A stretch of DNA of 64,000 nucleotides from Rhodobacterales bacterium HKCCE3408 (GCA_015689705.1 WVSN01000006.1:124001-188000); one strand, 5' to 3'; shown: positions 47,943-57,583, counted from the stretch's first letter. The notes: generated from the letters alone by a model not told the origin. Made by a program: numbers and translations.

Positions 47943-49367
47943 TCAGTGCGCGATCATCACGTGCCGTACGGCGGTGTAATCCTCGAGCGCATACATCGAC
48001 ATGTCCTTGCCATAACCCGACTGCTTCAGCCCGCCATGCGGCATCTCGTTGACCAGCATGAAATGCGTGTTCACCCAGGTGCAGCCGTATTGCAGCGCGC
48101 CCGAGACCTCCAGCGCCCGGCCGACGTCGCGTGTCCAGACCGAGCTGGCGAGGCCGTAGTTGCTGTCGTTGGCCCATCCGACCACGTCGTCGTCATCGGT
48201 GAAGCGCGTCACCGAGACGACCGGACCGAACACCTCGCGCTGGACGATCTCGTCGCTCTGGTGCGCTCCGGCTATCACCGTGGGGCGGTAGTAGAACCCC
48301 GAGCCATCGCCGACCGAGCCGCCCGTCGTGATCTCCATGTGCTTCAGTTCGGCCGCGCGCGCGACGAAGCTGGCCACACGGTCCCGCTGGCGCGGCGAGA
48401 TGAGCGGCGGGATCTCGTTTTTGGTGTCGTCGGGATCGTCGAACACGATGCTGGCCGCCGCCGCCGTCAGGTCCGCGACGAACTTGTCGTAGATCGATGC
48501 GTGGGCGTAGACCCGGCAGGCGGCTGTACAGTCCTGCCCGGCGTTGTAGTAGCCGAAGGCCTTCAGCCCGTCGACGACGCGGGCCAGGTCTGCGTCGCCA
48601 TAGACCAGGACCGGCGCCTTGCCGCCAAGTTCCAGGTGCGTGCGCTTCACGCTCTTGGAGGCCGCCATCAGAACCTTCTTTCCCGTCGCGATGTCGCCGG
48701 TAAGAGAAACCATATCGACGCCATCGTGGTTGATCAGCGCGTTGCCGACCGACCCGCCCTGCCCGACGATCACGTTGACGACGCCTTCGGGCAGGATGCC
48801 GGACAGGATGCGCGCGAAGGCGAGTGCCGTCAGCGGCGTCTGTTCGGAGGGCTTCATCACCACCGTGTTGCCGCCGGCCAGCGCGGGCGCCAGCTTCCAC
48901 GCCATCATCATGATCGGGTAGTTCCACGGCGCGATCGAGGCGACGACCCCGATCGGATCCCGGCGGATCATGCTGGTGTGGCCTTCCATGTAAGTGCCCG
49001 CGACCGGCCCGGTCATGTTGCGCACCGCGCCGGCGAAGAAGCGAAAGCAGTCGGCCACGGCGGGGATCTCGTCCGACTTCACGCCCTCGATCGGCTTGCC
49101 GCAGTTCAGCGCTTCGAGTTTGGCGAGGTCCTCGAGGTTTGCCTCGACCGCGTCGGCGATGGCAAGAAGCGCCGCGCTCCGTTCCGCCGGCGTCGTCCGG
49201 GACCACGCCGGGAAGGCCTTGCGGGCAGCCGCCACGGCGCGGTCGATCTGGTCGGGGCTGGCCTCGGGCATGGCGAGGATCGTCTCGCCCGTGCGCGGGT
49301 TCAGCACCTTCTCCTCGGTCTCGGTCCCGGCTTCGAACGCGGCGCCGATCAACATCTGGGTATCCAT
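47943..49367 (-). CDS. patD: Gamma-aminobutyraldehyde dehydrogenase-like aldehyde dehydrogenase
   Basis: A 474-residue NAD-dependent aldehyde dehydrogenase. The nucleotide and active-site motifs are [39 protein letters not shown] (general base Glu), [11 protein letters not shown] (nucleophile Cys) and [12 protein letters not shown]. The overall sequence and length match PatD/ABALDH, which turns 4-aminobutyraldehyde into GABA in putrescine degradation. Linkage to YdcSTUV-type transporter genes, as in E. coli, supports this. Other betaine-aldehyde-type dehydrogenases remain possible. Confidence 0.85.
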   Translation of the reverse strand: MDTQMLIGAAFEAGTETEEKVLNPRTGETILAMPEASPDQIDRAVAAARKAFPAWSRTTPAERSAALLAIADAVEANLEDLAKLEALNCGKPIEGVKSDEIPAVADCFRFFAGAVRNMTGPVAGTYMEGHTSMIRRDPIGVVASIAPWNYPIMMMAWKLAPALAGGNTVVMKPSEQTPLTALAFARILSGILPEGVVNVIVGQGGSVGNALINHDGVDMVSLTGDIATGKKVLMAASKSVKRTHLELGGKAPVLVYGDADLARVVDGLKAFGYYNAGQDCTAACRVYAHASIYDKFVADLTAAAASIVFDDPDDTKNEIPPLISPRQRDRVASFVARAAELKHMEITTGGSVGDGSGFYYRPTVIAGAHQSDEIVQREVFGPVVSVTRFTDDDDVVGWANDSNYGLASSVWTRDVGRALEVSGALQYGCTWVNTHFMLVNEMPHGGLKQSGYGKDMSMYALEDYTAVRHVMIAH

Positions 49368-49416
49368 GTCTGTCTCCCTCTGTCAGTGCCCCGCCGCAAC
49401 GCCGCGGGGTCGCATG

Positions 49417-50223
49417 TCATTTGCCCTGCCCCGCGACGGTGTCCGTCCCGCGGGTGAGATAGTAGGCGCCGAGGATCGGCAGGAACGTGACCAGCACCAC
49501 GACCATGGCGACGACATTCGTCACCGGCCGCTGACGCGGACGCACGAGTTCCTCGAGCATCCAGATCGGCAGTGTCTGCTGCTGGCCGGAGGTGAAGGTC
49601 GTCACGATCACCTCGTCGAAACTGAGCGCGAAGGCGAGCATCCCGCCGGCCAGAAGCGCGGTGGCGATGTTCGGAAGGATGACCAGCCGAAAGGTCTGGA
49701 AATAGGTCGCACCGAGGTCCATCGAGGCCTCGATCAGGCTGCCGCTGGTGCGCCGGAACCGGGCCACGGCGTTGTTGTAGACGACGACCACGCAGAAGGT
49801 CGCGTGACCCATCACGATGGTCCAGAAGCTGAACGGGATCTCGGCGAGGTTGAAGGCCGAGCGCAGCGAGATGCCGGTGATGACGCCCGGGAGCGCGATC
49901 GGAAGGATCACGAGGAGCGACACCGTCTCCCGCCCGAAGAAGCGCGACCGCGCGACCGCCGCCGCACACAACGTGCCGAGCAGCAGCGCGATGGCCGTCG
50001 AGATCGCGGCGACGCGGATCGAGAGCGACAGCGCTTCCCAGACGTCCGGGCGGTTCCACGTCACAGCGAACCAGCGCAGCGTCAGACCCGGCGGCGGCCA
50101 CTGGTAACTCGTGTCCTCGGTCGTGAACGCGTAGACGAAGATCAGCAGGATCGGCAGATGCAGGAACAGCAGGCCCGCAATGGCGGCGATCTTCAGGCCG
50201 AGGCTGGCGCGGTCAGAGTGCAT
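49417..50223 (-). CDS. ydcV: Polyamine-type ABC permease (YdcV/PotC-like)
   Basis: A 268-residue inner-membrane permease with six helices. The ATPase-contact EAA loop appears as [22 protein letters not shown]. The opening [16 protein letters not shown] and late [13 protein letters not shown] are typical of PotC-class proteins in putrescine/spermidine-type importers. It overlaps the partner permease by 11 bases and precedes the aldehyde dehydrogenase by about 50 bases. Confidence 0.88.
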   Translation of the reverse strand: MHSDRASLGLKIAAIAGLLFLHLPILLIFVYAFTTEDTSYQWPPPGLTLRWFAVTWNRPDVWEALSLSIRVAAISTAIALLLGTLCAAAVARSRFFGRETVSLLVILPIALPGVITGISLRSAFNLAEIPFSFWTIVMGHATFCVVVVYNNAVARFRRTSGSLIEASMDLGATYFQTFRLVILPNIATALLAGGMLAFALSFDEVIVTTFTSGQQQTLPIWMLEELVRPRQRPVTNVVAMVVVLVTFLPILGAYYLTRGTDTVAGQGK

Positions 50224-51139
50224 CGAAGGCCCCCAACCTGCGGGCGACGGTCAGGTAGATCCCCATGATGACGATCGGCACGACGGCGAAGGCTGCGGCG
50301 AGCGGGATGTTCCCGGCCGTGCCCTGGAACTGGTACACCGCCTGCCCGATCATCCGGGCCGAAGTGCCGATGATCTGGGGGATGATGTAGTCACCCAGTG
50401 TCAGCGAGAAGGTGAAGATCGATCCCGCGACGATCCCCGGAAGCGCGAGCGGCAGGATCACGTAGCGCAGCGTCTGGCCACGGTCCGCACCCAGATCGCC
50501 CGCCGCTTCCAGCATCGAGGGCGGGATCCGTTCCAGCGCGGCCTGGATCGGCAGGATCATGAACGGCAGCCAGACATAGAGGAAGACGAGGAAGGTGCCG
50601 GTCCAGCTGACCGACAGGGAATTGCCGCCGAGAACGGGCAGCGACAGATAGGCGGCCAGCAGCCAGTCGAGATGCAGCGTCTCGAGAAGCCAGTTCAGGA
50701 TCCCCTCACGCGCCAGGATCAGCTTCCATGCATAGACCTTGACCAGATAGCTCGACCAGAGCGGCAGCATGATCCCGAGATAGAACAGCGCCTTCCAGCG
50801 TCCCCGGGCATAGCGCGCGGCGTAGAAGGCAATCGGGAAGGCGATCACGGCCGCCGCGATCGTGACCGCCGCCGCGATGACCAGCGTGCGCAGAATGATG
50901 TCGAGGTTCGCAGCCCGGAACAGCTCGCCATAGGTGCGGAGCGTGAACTCGTAGTTGATGAGGCCGGAGAACTCGTCGATCGAAAAGAAGCTCTGCGCCA
51001 GAAGTGCGAAGAGCGAGCCGAGATAGACGATGCCGAGCCAGAGCAGCGGCGGGACGAGCAGGAGGAGCAGCAGCACTCTGGGCCGCCGCCACAGGGCGTC
51101 GGACAGGCGCATCGGCAGGCTCATCACCGCGTCAGCCAT
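50213..51139 (-). CDS. ydcU: Polyamine-type ABC permease (YdcU/PotB-like)
   Basis: A 308-residue permease with PotB-class features: the [19 protein letters not shown] first helix, a periplasmic [19 protein letters not shown] loop and the EAA loop [26 protein letters not shown]. It pairs with the YdcV-like protein to form the membrane channel. It overlaps the ATPase stop by 8 bases and is therefore translationally coupled. Confidence 0.88.
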   Translation of the reverse strand: MADAVMSLPMRLSDALWRRPRVLLLLLLVPPLLWLGIVYLGSLFALLAQSFFSIDEFSGLINYEFTLRTYGELFRAANLDIILRTLVIAAAVTIAAAVIAFPIAFYAARYARGRWKALFYLGIMLPLWSSYLVKVYAWKLILAREGILNWLLETLHLDWLLAAYLSLPVLGGNSLSVSWTGTFLVFLYVWLPFMILPIQAALERIPPSMLEAAGDLGADRGQTLRYVILPLALPGIVAGSIFTFSLTLGDYIIPQIIGTSARMIGQAVYQFQGTAGNIPLAAAFAVVPIVIMGIYLTVARRLGAFDAL

Positions 51140-52124
51140 CCTGCGCCCCGGTCATCACGTGAAGGGCGTCGGCGTCCCAGTCGAGGCGCACCTCGGACCC
51201 GGTATCGGGCACCAGCGCGCCCTTGGGTAGAAGAACGGACATGCGCGCGCCTTCGGCCTCGACAAACAGCCGCGTCGCGGCGCCGAGGAAGGATGCGCCG
51301 GTCACTGTCGCGGCCAGGCCCGCTTCGGCCAGCCGGATACGCTCGGGCCGGAGCGATGCCGGATGCCGGTGGCCCGTCAGCCGCGCCACGATGGACGATG
51401 GCAGCACGTTCGAAGATCCGACGAAATCGGCGACGAATGGCGTGGCCGGGCTGTCATAGACCTCGACCGGCGTGCCGACCTGCTGGATGCGCCCTTCGTT
51501 GAACACCGCGACGCGGTCAGCCATCGACAGCGCCTCGCCCTGATCGTGGGTGACGAAGACGAAGGTGATCCCGAGGCTGCGCTGAAGGCTCTTGAGTTCC
51601 TCCTGCATCTGCTCGCGCAGCTTCAGGTCGAGCGCGCCGAGCGGCTCGTCCAGAAGAAGCACTTTCGGCTGGTTGACGAGCGCGCGGGCCAGCGCCACGC
51701 GCTGCCTTTGCCCGCCCGAAAGCTCGGATGGCTTGCGGTCGGCGTAGCCGGGAAGCTTCACCATCTCGAGCGCCGCTTCGGCCGCCCGGTACCGCTCGGG
51801 CCGCGGCTTGCCGGCGACGCGCAGACCGAAGGCCACGTTGTCCCGGACGTTCAGATGCGGAAACAGAGCGTAGTCCTGGAACACGGTATTGACCGGACGT
51901 CGATAGGGCGGCGTCGCGCCGGCATCCTGCCCGAAGATGCGGACCCGGCCGGCGCTTGGCCGCTCGAACCCCGCAACCAGCCGGAGCGAGGTCGTCTTGC
52001 CGGATCCCGACGGCCCGAGCAGGGCGAAGAACTCGCCCTCGGCGATCTCGAGGTCGAGCGAGTCGACGGCGCGCACGGTGCCGAACTGGCGGGTGACGCC
52101 TTCGAAGCTGATCGCCGATGCCAT
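51132..52124 (-). CDS. ydcT: Polyamine-type ABC ATPase (YdcT/PotA-like)
   Basis: A 330-residue ATPase with Walker A GPSGSGKTTS, Q-loop VFQDYALFPHLNV, signature LSGGQRQRVALARAL, Walker B VLLLDEPLGALD, switch FVTHDQGEALS and a C-terminal TOBE domain (SLRPERIRLAEAG). The ATG at 52124 begins right at the ABC fold; upstream in-frame codons fall in the hairpin region and are not used. It follows the receptor gene after a strong hairpin. Confidence 0.9.
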   Translation of the reverse strand: MASAISFEGVTRQFGTVRAVDSLDLEIAEGEFFALLGPSGSGKTTSLRLVAGFERPSAGRVRIFGQDAGATPPYRRPVNTVFQDYALFPHLNVRDNVAFGLRVAGKPRPERYRAAEAALEMVKLPGYADRKPSELSGGQRQRVALARALVNQPKVLLLDEPLGALDLKLREQMQEELKSLQRSLGITFVFVTHDQGEALSMADRVAVFNEGRIQQVGTPVEVYDSPATPFVADFVGSSNVLPSSIVARLTGHRHPASLRPERIRLAEAGLAATVTGASFLGAATRLFVEAEGARMSVLLPKGALVPDTGSEVRLDWDADALHVMTGAQDG

Positions 52125-52140
52125 GGAGTGCCTTTCCTGT

Positions 52141-52165
52141 GCACCCGCCCGCGTGGGGCGGGTGC
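52141..52165 (-). promoter_or_regulatory. Intercistronic hairpin after the YdcS-like gene
   Basis: GCACCCGCCC and GGGCGGGTGC pair perfectly over 10 bases around a 5-base loop. The structure lies 17 bases after the receptor stop and 16 bases ahead of the ATPase start. It has no T-run. It probably sets a higher level of receptor than of channel subunits. Confidence 0.6.
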
Positions 52166-52182
52166 CTGTCGCAGAGACGGGG

Positions 52183-53346
52183 TTACCGTCCACCAATCAC
52201 CCCGATGTAGTCCGAGACCCACCGGTAATAGGGAACGCACTGGCCGTCCTGGCTTTCGCAGTTCGTGACCGGCGTGGTCCAGAACCGGATGCGCTCGAAA
52301 TCGTCCATGCCATTCAGGGTGCAGCCTTCGGCGTTCTGCATGCCCCGTCCGTCGGTGCAGGCGGCCGGAACGGCCGGGTTTGCGCCGAACCAGACCGACA
52401 GGTCGGACATCAGGTTCGAGCTCAGCGTGTGTTCCATCCAGAGATACGAGCAGGTCGGGTTCGGAGCGTCGGCGTGCATCATCGTCGTGTCGGCCCACCC
52501 GGTCGCGCCTTCCTCGGGGATGACGCTGGCGATCGGGGCTCCGTCGGCCTGCAGCAGGTTCACCTGGAACGGCCAAGAGCCAGAGGCCGCGATGCCCTCG
52601 TTCTTGAAGTCGTCGATCTGGATGAACGCGTCATGCCAGTACCGGCTGACCAGCTGACGTTGCTGGCGCAGCAGGTTCAGCGCCGCATCGTACTGGGTCT
52701 GGTTCAGTTCGTACGGCGAGGTTATGCCGAGATCGGGCTGATGCGCCATCAGATAGAGCGCCGCGTCGGCAACATGGATCGGCCCGTCATAGGCCTGCAC
52801 ACGGCCCGTGTTGGACTGTCCGTCGGGAAGCGTCTGTTCCTCGAACACGACCGACCAGCTGGTCGGGGGCGAGTCGCCGAAGACGTCGGTGTTGTACATC
52901 AGAACGTTCGGGCCCCACATGTAGGGCACCCCGTAATGAACCCCGTCCACCGTATGCCAGGGTGCGTCCTGCAGGCGCGGATCGATATCGCCCCAACTCG
53001 GGATGAGGTCGATATTGATCGGCTGCACCCGTTCGCCCGCCACGAGACGCAGCGAGGCGTCGCCGGAAGCGGTCACGAGGTCGAAGCCGCCTTCGTTCAT
53101 CAGCGCGACCATCTCGTCGGAGGTGTTTGCCGTCTGCACGCGGACCATGCAGCCCGTTTCTTCTTCGAAGGCGGTGACCCAGTCGAACTCCGCCATGGTC
53201 TCGCCGCGTTCGATATAGCCCGGCCACGCCACGATGCGGACTTCGCCTTCGGGCGTGCCAAGTTCCGTGACCTGTGCGGCGAGCGGTTGAGCGACGACGA
53301 GCGCGGCCGCACATAGGGCCGTCGTGGATTTCAGTACGTGCTGCAT
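52183..53346 (-). CDS. ydcS: Polyamine-type periplasmic binding protein (YdcS-like)
   Basis: A 387-residue receptor with a signal peptide (to about PLAAQ). It then reads EGEVRIVAWPGYIERGE, FEEETGCMVRVQTANTSDEM, FDLVTASGDASLRLV, YGVPYMWGPNVLMYN and IPEEGATGWADTTMM, matching the PotD/YdcS group. Extra cysteines near the C-terminus (NAEGCTL, NCESQDGQC) could form disulfides. It is the first gene of the transporter operon, following a LysR gene and a palindrome. Putrescine is the expected ligand, inferred from PatD. Confidence 0.88.
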   Translation of the reverse strand: MQHVLKSTTALCAAALVVAQPLAAQVTELGTPEGEVRIVAWPGYIERGETMAEFDWVTAFEEETGCMVRVQTANTSDEMVALMNEGGFDLVTASGDASLRLVAGERVQPINIDLIPSWGDIDPRLQDAPWHTVDGVHYGVPYMWGPNVLMYNTDVFGDSPPTSWSVVFEEQTLPDGQSNTGRVQAYDGPIHVADAALYLMAHQPDLGITSPYELNQTQYDAALNLLRQQRQLVSRYWHDAFIQIDDFKNEGIAASGSWPFQVNLLQADGAPIASVIPEEGATGWADTTMMHADAPNPTCSYLWMEHTLSSNLMSDLSVWFGANPAVPAACTDGRGMQNAEGCTLNGMDDFERIRFWTTPVTNCESQDGQCVPYYRWVSDYIGVIGGR

Positions 53347-53427
53347 GGGATCCCCCTGTTGGTCCTGAGCGCCTGCACGAAGCTTCCGCCAGCGGGACCT
53401 GATCTCACAAATTCAAACTTCAGGGGC

Positions 53428-53452
53428 GTGATATCGGAAAAACCGATATCAC
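53428..53452. promoter_or_regulatory. Candidate LysR-type operator
   Basis: GTGATATCGG and CCGATATCAC form a perfect 10-base inverted repeat with a 5-A centre. It contains ATC-N9-GAT, a T-N11-A pattern typical of LysR sites. It overlaps the lysR-type stop codon by 4 bases and lies about 80 bases upstream of the YdcS-like start. A terminator for the regulator gene is the alternative. Confidence 0.55.
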
Positions 53453-54357
53453 CGCAGGCGCGGGCTGTAATAGCTGTGCGCAACGGAGAGGAAGGCGCGC
53501 GTCGCCTCGGTCATGCCCGCGCCGCGGCGCCAGACGAGGCCGACCTGCACCACCGGCAGCTTGCCCGAGACGTCCCGGCTTTCGATCCGGTCGCCCTCCA
53601 GCGACCACGGCCGATAGACCAGATCGGGCAGCAGCGCCACGCCGGCACCGGAGGCAACGAGCGAGCGGACCGCCTCGACCGACCGGGTGCGGAAGGCGAT
53701 CTTCAGGTTCGCCCGGTATGCCGATGTCAGCCGCATCGTTTCGGTCTGCATCTCGTCGACATCGAGCAGGATCTGCGGCTCGTCCCTCAGGTCTTCCGGC
53801 GCAATGCTCTCGACCGCGCTGAGCCGGTGGCCGATCGGCAGCCACAGGCGGAACGGCGAAACGGCGAGGATCTCGGAATGCAGTGCGTCGTGGTTGCGCA
53901 GGTTCGAGACGACCATGACGGCGATATCGAGTTCACCCCCGACGATCAGGTGCTCGAGATATTCACTCGTGTCCTCGACCGCGTTCACTTCTATCTCCGG
54001 ACAGGCGCGCCGGAACCGTGCCAGAATGTCGGACAGGACGTAGCCTGCGGTCAGCGACGTGACCCCGACGTTGAGCCGCGTGCCCTCCGGCACGGGCGTG
54101 CTGTCGAACACCGTCTGGGCGCTGGACACCTCGGTCAGGATGGCCTTGGCGTGGCGCAGGAAGACATGGCCCTGGTAGGTCGTTTCGAGCCCCCGGCTGC
54201 GGCGCTCGAACAGTTTCACACCAAGCCGCTGCTCGAGGTCCTTGATGGCCTCGGTGATCGCGCTTTGTGAAATCGCAAGCTCGCGCGCCGCCCGGCTGAC
54301 CGAGCCGAATTCCGCGACGCCGACGAAGTACCGGACCTGTTTGAGCGTGAAGGACAT
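53449..54357 (-). CDS. LysR-family transcriptional regulator
   Basis: A 302-residue LysR-type protein. The N-terminal helix-turn-helix reads FTLKQVRYFVGVAEFGSVSRAARELAISQSAITEAIKDLE, shown by VSRAARELAISQSAIT, followed by LGVKLFERRSRGLETTYQG. The effector domain starts at RLNVGVTSLTAGYVL. It is co-oriented with and directly upstream of the YdcS-like operon rather than divergent, with the palindrome in between. It probably activates putrescine uptake and catabolism; the inducer is unknown. Confidence 0.92.
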   Translation of the reverse strand: MSFTLKQVRYFVGVAEFGSVSRAARELAISQSAITEAIKDLEQRLGVKLFERRSRGLETTYQGHVFLRHAKAILTEVSSAQTVFDSTPVPEGTRLNVGVTSLTAGYVLSDILARFRRACPEIEVNAVEDTSEYLEHLIVGGELDIAVMVVSNLRNHDALHSEILAVSPFRLWLPIGHRLSAVESIAPEDLRDEPQILLDVDEMQTETMRLTSAYRANLKIAFRTRSVEAVRSLVASGAGVALLPDLVYRPWSLEGDRIESRDVSGKLPVVQVGLVWRRGAGMTEATRAFLSVAHSYYSPRLR

Positions 54358-54432
54358 GGCGCGCGCGACATTTGGACTGCGGCGCCGAGTGTAGGGACGA
54401 AGGTGCGGTGCCGCCAGATGCCGCGGCAGTCC

Positions 54433-55440
54433 TCAGCCGGCCGTCGTATCGTTGCAGTATTCGAGGATGCAGGGCACGAGCACCGTGTCACCCGGCTTGC
54501 CCCCGTCCTCGAGCACCTGGAACACCGCGTCCAGCATGCGAGGCACGTCCTGCCGGGCCATGCCGACATTGCCGGGGATGAGCGCGGCGAACGGGTCCCA
54601 GTCGAAACAGGCGAACCGGGTCGAGCCATCGTCCAGCCGGCCGTTCTTCTTCAGCCAGCGCACCACACCTTCGAGCGAGATGGTGGAGTTCACGAACAGC
54701 CCCGCCGGCTCCGGCCCCCGGAACGCGTCGAGCGCGGCGAATGCCTTTTCTCCGGCATAGCCACAGGCGAGGATCAGATCGTCCGGGACGTCGATGCCCG
54801 CCTCGGCATGCGCTTCGAGAAAACCGTCGATCCGGGCCGAGGTGTTGGCGTCGCTCGGACGGCCGCCGACGAACATCATCGGACGCCCCTGTGCCGTCTC
54901 ATTGCAGGTCCGCAGCAGGAGCGCCGTCAGTTCCTTCGCGCCGCCGCGGTTGTCGGAGATCACCGTAGGCGCGGCGCTGCCCGGAAGGTCGAGATTGATG
55001 CTGACGACGCCCGCCGCCCGGCAGATCTCGGTGATCCGGTCGGGGTCGGTCGCGCCGGTCGCGATGATCGTGTCGACCTGGTAGGAGACAAGCTCGCGCG
55101 CCGCCCGGGCCTCGAGATCGCCGTCGCGCTGCGTGCAGGTGATCACCGGGAACAGGCCGCGGTCCCGCGCGAGTTGCTCGAATCGCTCGGCGATCATGCC
55201 GAAGTAGCGGTCGTCGTATTTCGGGATGACCATCCCGACGATGTTCGACCGCGACCGACGCAGCAGGCTGGCCTGGATGTTGCGCTCGTAACCGTGCTCT
55301 TCGGCGACGGCCATCACCCGGTTGGCCGTGTCGCGGCTGATGCGCCGTTTTTCCCAACTGCCATTGAGCACGGCGCTGACCGCGCTCGGCGACGTGTTCG
55401 CAAGTTCCGCGATGTCGTAGATCGTCTTGCGGCGTCCCAT
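54433..55440 (-). CDS. LacI-family transcriptional regulator
   Basis: A 335-residue repressor. The helix-turn-helix TIYDIAELANTSPSAVSAVLNG and hinge (RISRDTANRVMAVAEEHGY...RNIQASLLRRSRSN) lead into a periplasmic-binding-protein-like effector domain with VGMVIPKYDDRYFGM and MMFVGGRPSDANTSARIDGF. The ATG at 55440 lies just before GRRKTIYDIA; an upstream in-frame ATG adds only basic residues. It is divergent from the pentose/polyol importer operon, with operator-like repeats between. Confidence 0.92.
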   Translation of the reverse strand: MGRRKTIYDIAELANTSPSAVSAVLNGSWEKRRISRDTANRVMAVAEEHGYERNIQASLLRRSRSNIVGMVIPKYDDRYFGMIAERFEQLARDRGLFPVITCTQRDGDLEARAARELVSYQVDTIIATGATDPDRITEICRAAGVVSINLDLPGSAAPTVISDNRGGAKELTALLLRTCNETAQGRPMMFVGGRPSDANTSARIDGFLEAHAEAGIDVPDDLILACGYAGEKAFAALDAFRGPEPAGLFVNSTISLEGVVRWLKKNGRLDDGSTRFACFDWDPFAALIPGNVGMARQDVPRMLDAVFQVLEDGGKPGDTVLVPCILEYCNDTTAG

Positions 55441-55517
55441 GACGCGATGGATCCTCCTGAACCGGCTTACTCGTCTTAGCATCGGGGGTTGACGAAAGAA
55501 ACGCTCCTGATGTAACC

Positions 55518-55554
55518 ATGCTCAATCGGTTGCGCAACAATGCTCAACCGATAG
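55518..55554. promoter_or_regulatory. Candidate LacI operators
   Basis: ATGCTCAA occurs at 55518-55525 and again 22 bases later. CAATCGGTTG at 55523 is matched by the inverted CAACCGATAG at 55545 (nine of ten). GTTGCGCAAC at 55529-55538 is a perfect palindrome with the central CG usual for LacI-type sites. The set sits between the divergent repressor and importer operon. Confidence 0.55.
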
Positions 55555-55670
55555 AGCGGCCCAAGTGTCGCGTGGGGAGGAGATCGAAATGCCACCGGTC
55601 GGGACAGGGTCCGACCGGGCAGGATCCTCTGTCGCCGCGCTTTGGGCCGGGATCGTGGAGGATAAACCAG

Positions 55671-56714
55671 ATGACCAAAAACCTGACACTGACGGCCGTC
55701 TCCGCACTGGCCGCTTCGACCCTTCTGACAGGTGCGGCGGCCGCGCAGACCGTCGGCTTCCTGATGCCCGACCAGGCATCGACCCGCTACGAAGAGCGCG
55801 ACTACCCCGGCTTCCGGGACGCCATGGCAGAGCTCTGCCCGGATTGCGATGTCGTCTACCAGAACGCCAATGCCGACGTGCAGCTGCAGCAGCAGCAGTT
55901 CAACTCGCTCATCTCACAGGGCGCCGAGGTAATCGTGCTGGACCCGGTCGACAGTTCGGCCGCCGCGTCGCTCGTGAACCAGGCGCAGGCGCAGGGAGTC
56001 CGCGTAATCGCCTATGACCGGCCGATCCCGGACATCCCGGCCGATTTCTACGTCTCCTTCGACAACGAGGGCATCGGCCGCGCCATCGCGCAGTCGCTCG
56101 TCGACCATCTGATGGCCGAGGGAGTCGCGGATGGCTCGGGTGTCCTGCAGGTCAACGGCTCACCCACGGATGCGGCTGCTGGCCTGATCCGGGACGGCAT
56201 CGACTCCGCCCTCGACAACTCGGTCTACGCGACGCTGGCCGAGTTCGACACGCCGAACTGGGCCCCGCCCGAGGCGCAGCAGTGGGTGGCAGGCCAGATC
56301 CAGCGGTTCGGCCCCGAGATCGTCGGCGTCGTCGCCGCGAATGACGGAACCGCCGGCGGCACCATCGCCGCCTTCAACGCAGCTGGCGTCGATCCGATCC
56401 CGCCGGTTACAGGCAACGACGCGACGATCGCAGCGCTTCAGCGCATCATTGCCGGCACCCAGTACAATACGATCTCCAAGCCGTCCGAGATCGTGGCCGA
56501 GGCCGCCGCGCAGATCGCCAACGCCTTCCTCCACGGCGAGGAGCCCGAGGCGACGACCACGCTCTACGACACGCCCTCGCAGCTTTTCGTGCCCGAGGTG
56601 GTGACACGCGAGAACATCGTCGAGATCATCTTCGAAGGCGGGATCAACACCGTCGAGGAGATCTGCACCGACGAGTTCATGGCCGATTGCGAGGAGCTCG
56701 GCGTGATCGACTGA
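55671..56714 (+). CDS. Sugar-binding protein (D-xylose/ribose-type)
   Basis: A 347-residue periplasmic receptor with a signal peptide to about AAAAQ. It then reads TVGFLMPDQASTRYEERDYP, VVYQNANADVQLQQQQFNSL, EVIVLDPVDSSAAASLVNQ, RVIAYDRPI and NDGTAGGTIAAFNAAGV, the pattern of XylF-type proteins. It has two cysteine pairs (LCPDCD; ICTDEFMADC). GGAGGA before the ATG at 55671 sets the start. The linked SDR and FGGY kinase suggest a pentitol or pentose ligand rather than xylose itself. Confidence 0.88.
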   Translation: MTKNLTLTAVSALAASTLLTGAAAAQTVGFLMPDQASTRYEERDYPGFRDAMAELCPDCDVVYQNANADVQLQQQQFNSLISQGAEVIVLDPVDSSAAASLVNQAQAQGVRVIAYDRPIPDIPADFYVSFDNEGIGRAIAQSLVDHLMAEGVADGSGVLQVNGSPTDAAAGLIRDGIDSALDNSVYATLAEFDTPNWAPPEAQQWVAGQIQRFGPEIVGVVAANDGTAGGTIAAFNAAGVDPIPPVTGNDATIAALQRIIAGTQYNTISKPSEIVAEAAAQIANAFLHGEEPEATTTLYDTPSQLFVPEVVTRENIVEIIFEGGINTVEEICTDEFMADCEELGVID

Positions 56715-56728
56715 CGCGATGACGGATT

Positions 56729-56754
56729 GGCCGTCCCGCCACCGCGGGGCGGCC
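56729..56754 (+). promoter_or_regulatory. Intercistronic hairpin after the sugar-binding gene
   Basis: GGCCGTCCCGC pairs with GCGGGGCGGCC over 11 bases (one G-U) around CACC, 14 bases after the binding-protein stop. The ATPase gene starts 22 bases later. This is the third such structure after a receptor gene in the window and probably stabilises the receptor message. Confidence 0.6.
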
Positions 56755-56776
56755 GCACGCAAGGGGAGGATGCGGC

Positions 56777-57583
56777 ATGGATGGGCCGTCGACGGACAAG
56801 GAGCTGATCCTGAAGCTCAGCGGCGTGTCGAAACAGTTCGGCGCTGTCACCGCGCTCGACGGGATCGACATGGAAGTTCACAAGGGCGAAGTCGTGGCGC
56901 TCGTCGGCGATAACGGCGCCGGCAAGTCGACGCTGGTGAAGATCCTCGCCGGCGTTCATGCCAAGACCTCCGGGACCGTGGAGTTCGGCGGCAAGGAGGT
57001 GGAGATCGGAACACCCGGCCGCGCGCTCGAGCTCGGCATCGCGACCGTCTTCCAGGATCTTGCGCTCTGCGAGAACCTCGATGTGGTCGCGAACCTCTTC
57101 CTCGGGCAGGAGGTCAATCCCTGGCGCCTGAGCGAGATCGAGATGGAGGTCCGCGCGTGGAAACTCCTCGGTGAACTCGCCGCGCGCATCCCGTCGGTCC
57201 GAGAACCCATCGCTTCGCTGTCCGGTGGACAGCGGCAAACCGTGGCCATCGCGCGATCGCTGCTGCTCGACCCGGAAATCATCATGCTCGACGAGCCGAC
57301 AGCCGCGCTCGGCGTCGCGCAGACCGCCGAGGTTCTGAACCTGATCGAGCGGGTGCGAGACCGCGGTCACGGCGTGATCCTGATCTCCCACAACATGGAA
57401 GACGTCCGGGCGGTCGCCGACCGGATCGTCGTGCTCCGCCTCGGGCGGAACAACGGCACCTTCGGACCCGACGCCACGCAGGAGGAACTGGTCTCCGCCA
57501 TCACAGGGGCGACCGACAATTCGGTATCCCGCCGGGCGGCCAAGCGCCGTGGCGACACCGTCGAAGAGGGAGCGGGGTCATGA
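56777..57583 (+). CDS. Sugar ABC transporter ATPase (single-domain, CUT2)
   Basis: A 268-residue ATPase with Walker A GDNGAGKST, a Q-loop TVFQDLALCENLDVV, signature LSGGQRQTVAIARSL, Walker B IIMLDEPTAALG and switch histidine LISHNMEDV. Unlike RbsA/XylG it has a single nucleotide-binding domain, so it must act as a homodimer, as FrcA-type proteins do. AAGGGGAGGA precedes the ATG; the stop overlaps the permease ATG. Confidence 0.92.
   Translation: MDGPSTDKELILKLSGVSKQFGAVTALDGIDMEVHKGEVVALVGDNGAGKSTLVKILAGVHAKTSGTVEFGGKEVEIGTPGRALELGIATVFQDLALCENLDVVANLFLGQEVNPWRLSEIEMEVRAWKLLGELAARIPSVREPIASLSGGQRQTVAIARSLLLDPEIIMLDEPTAALGVAQTAEVLNLIERVRDRGHGVILISHNMEDVRAVADRIVVLRLGRNNGTFGPDATQEELVSAITGATDNSVSRRAAKRRGDTVEEGAGS

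Noticed and set aside
47100-49457. 785-residue plus-strand open frame opposite the hydrolase and aldehyde dehydrogenase
   Set aside because: No recognisable motif and biased Arg/Asp/His composition; the opposite strand has complete catalytic motifs.
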